Assembly: GCA_040904825.1 (NCBI GenBank)
Contig: JBBDSU010000020.1
Coordinates: forward strand, 101,492-165,491
Length of the DNA stretch: 64,000 nucleotides
Source: JBBDSU01 sp040904825
Lineage (GTDB): Bacteria; Actinomycetota; Nitriliruptoria; Nitriliruptorales; Nitriliruptoraceae
Direction of reading: 5' to 3'
Shown here: piece after piece, positions 58,418-64,000 of the stretch
Numbering within the stretch: the stretch's first letter is position 1
How the letters are laid out: each line of letters starts with the position of its first letter
Notes under the pieces: generated by a model
Told to the model about the DNA's origin: nothing
Seen by the model: the letters and a program-made list of their open reading frames with translations, nothing else
Databases searched by the model: none
Position numbers and translations under genes: made by a program

Positions 58418-58698
58418 TGGGTCAGGTGCTGATCAGCGTCTATGTGTTCGTTCTCGCAGGTTTCCTCGGATTCGAACTGATTAATAAGGTGCCGCCAATG
58501 CTGCACACCCCGCTCATGTCGGGTGCGAATGCGATGTCGGGCATCACCATTGTCGGTGCACTTGCGCTCGTCGGGGTGGCAGCGGCGACGACGAGCGTGT
58601 TGCTGGGGCTTGCCGCATTGGTCCTAGCAACCATCAACGTTGTCGGCGGATTCCTGGTCACCGACCGGATGCTCGCCAAGTTCGGAGGTCGACGCTGA
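58417..58698 (+). CDS. pntAB: NAD(P) transhydrogenase subunit alpha part 2
   Basis: 93 residues, three membrane helices (VYVFVLAGFLGFELIN; AMSGITIVGALALVGVA; LLGLAALVLATINVVGGFLVTDRML) corresponding to the C-terminal membrane part of PntA. HTPLMSGANAMSGI is the family motif. Start overlaps the pntAA stop as TGATG. Confidence 0.94.
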   Translation: MGQVLISVYVFVLAGFLGFELINKVPPMLHTPLMSGANAMSGITIVGALALVGVAAATTSVLLGLAALVLATINVVGGFLVTDRMLAKFGGRR

Positions 58699-60110
58699 TG
58701 ACTGCCGACATGACGGCCCTTGCCGGCCTGGTGTCCATCGCGCTGTTCGTCGTGGGGCTCAAGCGCCTTTCGAAGGTCCGCACAGCGCGGTCGGGCAACG
58801 CACTGATGGCTGCCGGCATGCTCGTCGCCGTGGTCATCACGCTGGTCGAGATGGGCCTGGTCGATTACCGATGGATTGCCCTCGGGCTGGTTCTCGGTGG
58901 GGCGGTGGGTGTTGCCATCGTCGTGCGAGCTGAAGCGACGCAGATGCCCGAGATCGTGGCGCGTTTCAACGGCTTTGGTGGTGCGGCTTCAGCGCTGGTC
59001 GCGCTGTCGCTCGTGTGGTCGGTTGCGATCGAAGCGAGCCTGGACATCACCGTGGCCGCCACTCTTGGATCGATTCCTGCAGCGACACTCGTGGCGTCAA
59101 TTCTGATCGGATCGATCACGCTGTCAGGCAGTGTGCTGGCTGAATTCAAGTTGCGTGGCGTGATCTCAGGGACTCCATCGATCCCGCTGCGATCCGTGGC
59201 CATGGGGGTCCTCGCTCTCGGGGGCATCGCGCTTGGTATCGCGGCGATGTTCGTCGCCAACGTGCCGGCGACCGCGGCTGCCAGTGTGGCTGGCCTCGTT
59301 GTCGTCGCCATCTTGGTGGGTGTGGTGCTCGTGCTCCCGATCGGCGGCGCTGACATGCCCGTCGTCATCAGCCTGTTGAACTCGCTGTCAGGCCTGGCAG
59401 CGGCAGCGACCGGCTTCGCCATCGGCAACCAACTCCTGATCATTGCCGGAACGGTGGTCGGCGCGGCAGGGTTGATCTTGACCCAAATCATGTGTGTGGC
59501 AATGAACCGGTCGCTGGTCAACGTGATGGTCGGCGGATTCGGCGATACGTCAGGTGCTACCGCTGGCAGCGACGAATACGGCCCGGTGATCTCGGCAGAC
59601 GCTGAGTCGGCAGCGATGGTTCTTGAAGTTGCACAGTCGGTCGTGATCGTTCCCGGATACGGCCTGGCGGCAGCACGAGCGCAAAACGCGGCCCACGACG
59701 TTGCCAAAGCCCTCATTGCACAAGGTGTGAACGTCCGCTTTGCAGTCCATCCCGTCGCAGGCCGCATGCCAGGCCACATGAACGTCGTCCTGGCAGAGGC
59801 CGAGGTGCCCTACGAACTCCTGCACGAAATGAGTGAGATCAATCAGGACTTTGCCGACACTGACGTGGTGATCGTCGTCGGCGCCAACGACGTGGTCAAC
59901 CCGGCTGCTCGCACCGACCCTGGCAGCCCAATCGCCGGGATGCCGGTCCTTGACGTGGACCAGGCGCGTCGTGTGTTTGTTATCAAGCGCAGTCTGTCAC
60001 CGGGTTATGCCGGCATCAAGAACGAACTGTTCGAACGGGACAACACGGTGATGCTCTTCGGTGATGCCAAGGCCGTGCTGGACGATCTGGCGACCGAACT
60101 TTCGCGCTGA
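58698..60110 (+). CDS. pntB: NAD(P) transhydrogenase subunit beta
   Basis: 470 residues. Nine or so membrane helices (dII) then the NADP(H)-binding domain III: SVVIVPGYGLAAARAQNAAHDVAKAL, FAVHPVAGRMPGHMNVVLAEAEVPYE, DVVIVVGANDVVNPAAR and KRSLSPGYAGIKNELF. The complex uses the proton gradient to drive NADPH formation. Start overlaps the pntAB stop by one base. Confidence 0.97.
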   Translation: MTADMTALAGLVSIALFVVGLKRLSKVRTARSGNALMAAGMLVAVVITLVEMGLVDYRWIALGLVLGGAVGVAIVVRAEATQMPEIVARFNGFGGAASALVALSLVWSVAIEASLDITVAATLGSIPAATLVASILIGSITLSGSVLAEFKLRGVISGTPSIPLRSVAMGVLALGGIALGIAAMFVANVPATAAASVAGLVVVAILVGVVLVLPIGGADMPVVISLLNSLSGLAAAATGFAIGNQLLIIAGTVVGAAGLILTQIMCVAMNRSLVNVMVGGFGDTSGATAGSDEYGPVISADAESAAMVLEVAQSVVIVPGYGLAAARAQNAAHDVAKALIAQGVNVRFAVHPVAGRMPGHMNVVLAEAEVPYELLHEMSEINQDFADTDVVIVVGANDVVNPAARTDPGSPIAGMPVLDVDQARRVFVIKRSLSPGYAGIKNELFERDNTVMLFGDAKAVLDDLATELSR

Positions 60111-60305
60111 TCTTCAACGCGCCATCCGACGATGAGCGCAGGGAATTGGGGGATCGTGGGGGCCTGACAGACATGTCCCGCATTGTGCGGACGGGCAAGG
60201 AACAGGGTCCGCGGCACTACCATGGTGCACTGGCTGGCCTCGCCGTCCGCCACTTCTCCTTCCACCAGGTATGTCGAACCCCCGACGGGAGCAGGATCCT
60301 TGGAC

Positions 60306-61532
60306 GTGTCTCCGAGCGTGTCAGGTGACGGCGCAATTGCCGACCGGGCAGGCGCGTCGCACACTGGCGGCCAAGGTCCGCTCGCTGGGATCCGCGTTGT
60401 GGACTTGTCGCGGGCGTTGGCGGGCCCGTATGCGACACTCATGTTGGCCGACGCCGGGGCCGAGGTCATCAAGGTCGAGCGTCCTGACGGCGGCGACGAT
60501 GCGCGTGGGTGGGGGCCACCGTTCGTCGGTGAAGGCGATGAACGCGAGTCTGTCTACTTCCTGTCGGTCAACCGGTCGAAGCGGTCGATCGGGCTCGACC
60601 TGAAAGACCCCAGGGACCTGGAACGTCTCTGTCGACTGATTGCTCGGTCTGATGTGCTGGTTGAAAACTTTCGGCCGGGGGTCATGGATCGGCTGGGTCT
60701 GTCGCCATCTGAACTCGAAGAACTCAACGAACGGCTCGTGGTCCTGTCGATCAGCGGATTTGGCGAGGGCGGACCCGACGGGTCTCGATCCGGGTTCGAC
60801 CAGATCCTGCAAGGCGAAGGCGGGCTGATGGGAGTCACCGGCCATCTCGGAGGCCCGCCCACACGATTCGGGGTACCGATTACCGACATCCTGTCAGGGA
60901 TGTTCGGCGCCTACGGCGTGGCTGCTGCCCTCCACGAACGCGCATCAAGCGGGAAGGGCCAGCGGATTTCGACCTCGCTGTTGGCCGCGGCAATCGGTGT
61001 GCACGTCTATCAAGGGACCCGTTTCACGATCGGTGGCGAGGTTCCGGGTTTGGGCGGCAATCGGCATGCCACCATTTCGCCATACGGGGCGTTCACGTGC
61101 TCGGACGGTTGGATCAACATTGCAGTCGGTTCAGAGGGCCTGTGGCGACGGTTTGCCCCGACGGTCGGACTGGACGTTGCCGACAGCCGGTATGCGACCA
61201 ACGGCGATCGTGTTGCCAACGTCGAGGCGCTTGAGGCGGATATCAATGCTGCGCTGATCGGTGCATCCGTCGACGCATGGATGGACCGGCTCAACGAGGC
61301 CGGTGTGCCAGCGGGCCGGATCCGAACCATGGATCAGGTCTACGGCTGGGAGCAAGTTGCCCATCTCGGGCTTGTCGACCGTGTCGAACATCCGACAGCC
61401 GGCCCCATCGACCTGCCTGGATCACCGCTGCGCTGGTCACGTTCCGGTCGCCACGACGCGCAACCACCGCCACGCCTCGGAGAGCACGACGCCGATCTGC
61501 TCGCTTGGCTCGATGACGACGAAGGTCGCTAA
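60306..61532 (+). CDS. Class III (CaiB/BaiF) CoA-transferase
   Basis: 408 residues. Family landmarks: PLAGIRVVDLSRALAGPYATLMLADAGAEVIKVERPDGGDDAR, NRSKRSIGLDLKDP, LVENFRPGVMDRLGLS, and SRSGFDQILQGEGGLMGVTG with the catalytic aspartate that forms the acyl-anhydride/CoA thioester. Moves CoA between carboxylic acids; substrates unknown. GTG 60306 (AGGA nine bases upstream) starts closest to the domain; ATG 60222 would add 28 residues. Confidence 0.9.
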   Translation: MSPSVSGDGAIADRAGASHTGGQGPLAGIRVVDLSRALAGPYATLMLADAGAEVIKVERPDGGDDARGWGPPFVGEGDERESVYFLSVNRSKRSIGLDLKDPRDLERLCRLIARSDVLVENFRPGVMDRLGLSPSELEELNERLVVLSISGFGEGGPDGSRSGFDQILQGEGGLMGVTGHLGGPPTRFGVPITDILSGMFGAYGVAAALHERASSGKGQRISTSLLAAAIGVHVYQGTRFTIGGEVPGLGGNRHATISPYGAFTCSDGWINIAVGSEGLWRRFAPTVGLDVADSRYATNGDRVANVEALEADINAALIGASVDAWMDRLNEAGVPAGRIRTMDQVYGWEQVAHLGLVDRVEHPTAGPIDLPGSPLRWSRSGRHDAQPPPRLGEHDADLLAWLDDDEGR

Positions 61533-61569
61533 CGTTGGTGTGCGGCTGCCGACCACGAGGAAGACACCC

Positions 61570-62289
61570 ATGGCTACTCCCCACATCAGTGCAGCACCAG
61601 GTGACTTCGCCGAAGCGGTGTTGCTCCCCGGTGATCCACTGCGCGCAAAGCACATCGCCGAGCACAGCCTTGACGACGCACGCGAGGTCAGTGCGGTCCG
61701 CAACGCGCTGGCCTACACGGGCTCGTACCGCGGGATGCCGGTATCGGTACTCGGCACGGGCATGGGCATCCCGTCGGCTTCGATCTACTGCAAAGAGCTG
61801 GTGACCGAATACGGGGTCAAGCGCCTTGTGCGGGTCGGATCGTGTGGCGCGTTGCAAGATGACCTCGGTATTCGTGATGTCATCCTGGCAGCCGGGGCCT
61901 GCACCGATTCTGGCGTCAACAGGGCGCGCTATGCGGGGCTCGACTTTGCTGCCATCGCCGACTTCGCGCTGTTGCGTGCCGTCCATGATGCTGCTGATCA
62001 ACGAGGCGTTGAGGTCCGTGTCGGCAATGTCCATAGCGCCGACCTGTTCTACGACCCGCGCGGTCTTGCCACCACGATGCAAGCAATGGGTGTCTTGGCG
62101 ATCGAAATGGAAGCCGCCGGCATCTACGGTGTTGCCGCCGAGTTTGGTGTGCGCGCGCTGGCGGTCTTGACCGTCAGCGACCATGTGCTGTCGGGGGAGC
62201 AGACCACCTCGGACGAGCGTGAGACAACCTTCGATGACATGGTCGATATCGCACTCGACGGACTTGTCGCCGACGCAGCTCACGCCTGA
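61570..62289 (+). CDS. deoD: Purine nucleoside phosphorylase, DeoD type
   Basis: 239 residues, hexameric PNP class. ATPHISAAPGDFAEAVLLPGDPLRAKHIAE, VLGTGMGIPSASIYCKELVTEYGV, RVGSCGAL, AIEMEAAGIYGVAAEFGVRALAVLTVSDHV with the catalytic aspartate, and the LSGEQTTSDERETTFDDM tail. Salvage of purine nucleosides to free base and (deoxy)ribose-1-phosphate. ATG 61570 has GAGGAAG six bases upstream. Confidence 0.95.
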   Translation: MATPHISAAPGDFAEAVLLPGDPLRAKHIAEHSLDDAREVSAVRNALAYTGSYRGMPVSVLGTGMGIPSASIYCKELVTEYGVKRLVRVGSCGALQDDLGIRDVILAAGACTDSGVNRARYAGLDFAAIADFALLRAVHDAADQRGVEVRVGNVHSADLFYDPRGLATTMQAMGVLAIEMEAAGIYGVAAEFGVRALAVLTVSDHVLSGEQTTSDERETTFDDMVDIALDGLVADAAHA

Positions 62290-62300
62290 TTGCGCGGGGT

Positions 62301-62330
62301 GCGGCCGAAGCGAGCAAGATGTTCGGCTGC
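62301..62330. terminator. Bidirectional terminator hairpin between deoD and lactate permease
   Basis: GCGGCCGAA (62301-62309) pairs with TTCGGCTGC (62322-62330), nine pairs with one G-U, around a 12-base loop. It lies exactly between the two convergent genes. Confidence 0.55.
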
Positions 62331-62335
62331 TTGCG

Positions 62336-63865
62336 TCAGCGCAAGAGCCACACCTGCGCGGCGAGCATCAAGGTGACCGCGACAGCAAGGATGATGGCGG
62401 CTGAAAAGTTGCGCCGCAGTGTGTCGCCGACGGCTTCGGGCGCGCCAGTTGCGGCTGCGCCAACCATTGCGATCCCAGGTGCGAGTGTGTTGCCGACGTT
62501 GCCTCCGGCAGTCTGACCCACGAGCATGATCGCGGGGGCGATGGCGAGCATTGCCGCCACCTCGGCTTGCAACGAACTGAACAAGGCGTTCGAGGCCGTC
62601 GTGCTCCCTGTCAAAATCGTGCCCAAGCCACCCAACGGTGCCGAGACAGCGAGGAATCCCAACCCGAGTGCCGAAGCGAGCGAATCGGCCAACGCTGCGA
62701 TCATGCCAGCGTCAGTCATGATGGCTGACAGGACCGTCAGACCCAGGATCGACAGCGATACCCCGCGTCCTCGCACGAGCCACGCGACGGCAGCAGGGTG
62801 GGTCATGGTTGGGTGCCACCATCCTTTCCTTCGGAAAGCGATCAACGCGACGACTACTGCCAGCATGACGTAGGGCAGCGGGTGCAGCAGTGGGCGAAAG
62901 ATGGGAGACACAGCGCTGTCGGGAGTGACATAGCCGAACGCGGCCGCGGCCCCCGGTAAGACCGGTGCCAACTCCGGGACCCGGTCAAACAGTGTCCGCA
63001 CCGGCGGAAATGCGAACCCTATGACGGCCGCGCCAGTCAGCGTGATATAGGGCAGTGCTGCCGTCACCAGATGACCGCCCGAGGGACGCTGGTCGCCGCG
63101 ACCTGGCAGCAGCCACCAGCACGCCGCAAGCCCCGCCAATCCTGCCGCGATCGAGCCCAGCGCCGGCTGCACGAGGACGACCAATCCCAGTGTTGTCGCC
63201 ATGATCCCGCCGATGACGAGCATGCGCCACATGTCGCCGCGTGCCCTTTGCACGCGTGTCAGCAGCAGAAGCCCAGAAATGATGGCGGTGATCCCGAGCA
63301 CGATGCCGGTGCGCAGCGCAAAATCTGCGGCATCTGCCTGGTCAAGTCGAGCAGTCGCAGCCGCGACGAAATAGCTCGAACCCATCGATCCGAAGGTGAC
63401 CGACCACTGGTAGCCGACAAGGCATGCGGCAACGGCCGCAGCCGGTGCCATTCCGCGCCGGACGAGCAGAGGCGCCGCCATCGCGATCGGAGCGCCGTAT
63501 CCCGCTGCGCCTTGCAGGAACGATGGCAAGACCCAGGCCAGCAGCAGCAGGCGACGGCCTTCGGTCGGAGCAAGATGGTCTGACGCGTCAGCGAGTTGGT
63601 CGAGCGCCCCTGATCGGTTGAGTATTTCGTACAGCAGCAAGGCTGGCAGGACAATCAACAAGATCCAGACCCCTGTCCAGATCCCTCGCACGATGGCGAC
63701 CGCAATACCCGCTGCATCAAGGCCGAACACCGTGGTCGCAAGCAAGCCTGTGGCTGCGACAGCGATCCAGGCTGCGCGGGTCACCGGAAGCCGCCTGAGC
63801 ACGAGGACCGTGAGCAGTGTCAGCGGGACGGCTGCCCCTAAGGCAGCCCACCAGGGCCATAACAC
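62336..63865 (-). CDS. lldP: L-lactate permease (LctP family)
   Basis: 509 residues, about 13 membrane helices. Family landmarks: LPSFLQGAAGYGAPIAMAAPLL, VGYQWSVTFGSMGSSYF, GGLGTILTGSTTASNALFSSLQ and GQTAGGNVGNTLAPGIAMVGAAATG. Proton-coupled uptake of lactate or glycolate; substrate inferred from family only. GTG 63865 has AAGGTGA seven bases upstream. The remaining 135 bases to the window edge hold no recognisable gene. Confidence 0.9.
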   Translation of the reverse strand: MLWPWWAALGAAVPLTLLTVLVLRRLPVTRAAWIAVAATGLLATTVFGLDAAGIAVAIVRGIWTGVWILLIVLPALLLYEILNRSGALDQLADASDHLAPTEGRRLLLLAWVLPSFLQGAAGYGAPIAMAAPLLVRRGMAPAAAVAACLVGYQWSVTFGSMGSSYFVAAATARLDQADAADFALRTGIVLGITAIISGLLLLTRVQRARGDMWRMLVIGGIMATTLGLVVLVQPALGSIAAGLAGLAACWWLLPGRGDQRPSGGHLVTAALPYITLTGAAVIGFAFPPVRTLFDRVPELAPVLPGAAAAFGYVTPDSAVSPIFRPLLHPLPYVMLAVVVALIAFRRKGWWHPTMTHPAAVAWLVRGRGVSLSILGLTVLSAIMTDAGMIAALADSLASALGLGFLAVSAPLGGLGTILTGSTTASNALFSSLQAEVAAMLAIAPAIMLVGQTAGGNVGNTLAPGIAMVGAAATGAPEAVGDTLRRNFSAAIILAVAVTLMLAAQVWLLR

Positions 63866-64000
63866 GTTGGCGTCACCTTGTCAGTTCGACAGTTCAACGG
63901 TTCGACATCTCGGCGCACCGGCGTCAGGGCGGGTGCGGCGGGGCAACCTACCTCGCAATGCCGTCGTCACCCATTTGAGCGACATCGATACGCTCGGTGA

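Noticed and set aside
60222..60305. Earlier ATG start for the class III CoA-transferase
   Set aside because: Adds 28 Ser/Thr/Pro-rich residues before the conserved domain start and has no ribosome site; GTG 60306 fits better.

Overview
This is a 64 kb GC-rich chromosomal stretch from an actinobacterium, almost certainly a draft or metagenome scaffold because it carries three runs of exactly 100 N. The actinobacterial markers are WhiB1, a SigH/RsrA-type sigma/anti-sigma pair, BldD, a PdtaS-type sensor kinase and an actinobacterial Rho with a long low-complexity insertion. Gene order closely follows two separate Mycobacterium tuberculosis loci (sigH-rshA-pdtaS-whiB1 and argS-lysA-hom-thrC-thrB-rho-rpmE-prfA-prmC-tsaC-wecA-atp-murA), which here are neighbours. 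The MurA-SpoIID pair is unusual for a mycobacterium-like genome and, with the divergent sequences, suggests a deep-branching class such as Nitriliruptoria, Acidimicrobiia or Thermoleophilia. The lineage cannot be fixed from this sequence alone.

Layout. 1-1.3 kb: two leftward membrane/unknown genes, one running off the window. 1.4-6.0 kb: redox and signalling block, with sigH, rsrA, an epimerase and bldD as an overlapping operon, then a sigma-region-4-only protein coupled to pdtaS, facing whiB1. 6.4-9.1 kb: transsulfuration genes (metB/CGL and cbs). 9.2-16.1 kb: tRNA-Arg(CCG), argS, lysA, hom, thrC, thrB (aspartate-family amino acids). 16.6-26.1 kb: transaldolase, rho, rpmE, a DUF1385 membrane protein that appears to use a CTG start, prfA, prmC, tsaC, glyA, wecA. 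26.3-34.2 kb: complete F-type ATP synthase operon with two small assembly-type genes in front. 34.3-38.3 kb: murA (Asp replacing the catalytic Cys), spoIID, and a CPBP protease. 38.5-46.3 kb: accessory catabolic region with xdhC, a thiolase / degenerate SDR / active SDR / DUF35 module, an amidohydrolase, an Ldh-family dehydrogenase and a zinc-type dehydrogenase. 46.6-51.4 kb: small proteins, cyclophilin, methylmalonyl-CoA epimerase, acetyl-CoA acetyltransferase, meaB. 51.3-54 kb: aromatic amino-acid decarboxylase-like gene and a sigma-region-2-like membrane protein. 54-64 kb: an SDR-like protein, HAD phosphatase, ilvC, three-gene transhydrogenase pntAA-pntAB-pntB, class III CoA-transferase, deoD, lactate permease.

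The most distinctive material is the 39.7-42.7 kb module, whose composition (thiolase + DUF35 partner + paired inactive/active SDR) matches the logic of the BbsAB/BbsCD enzymes of benzylsuccinate beta-oxidation, followed by three uncharacterised catabolic genes. Other points worth attention are a BldD with the full c-di-GMP signature, a free-standing sigma region 4 protein, a CTG-initiated gene, a MeaB with a His/Asp-rich insertion, and a methylmalonyl-CoA epimerase with a substituted metal ligand. I saw no CRISPR array, insertion sequence, prophage or rRNA.
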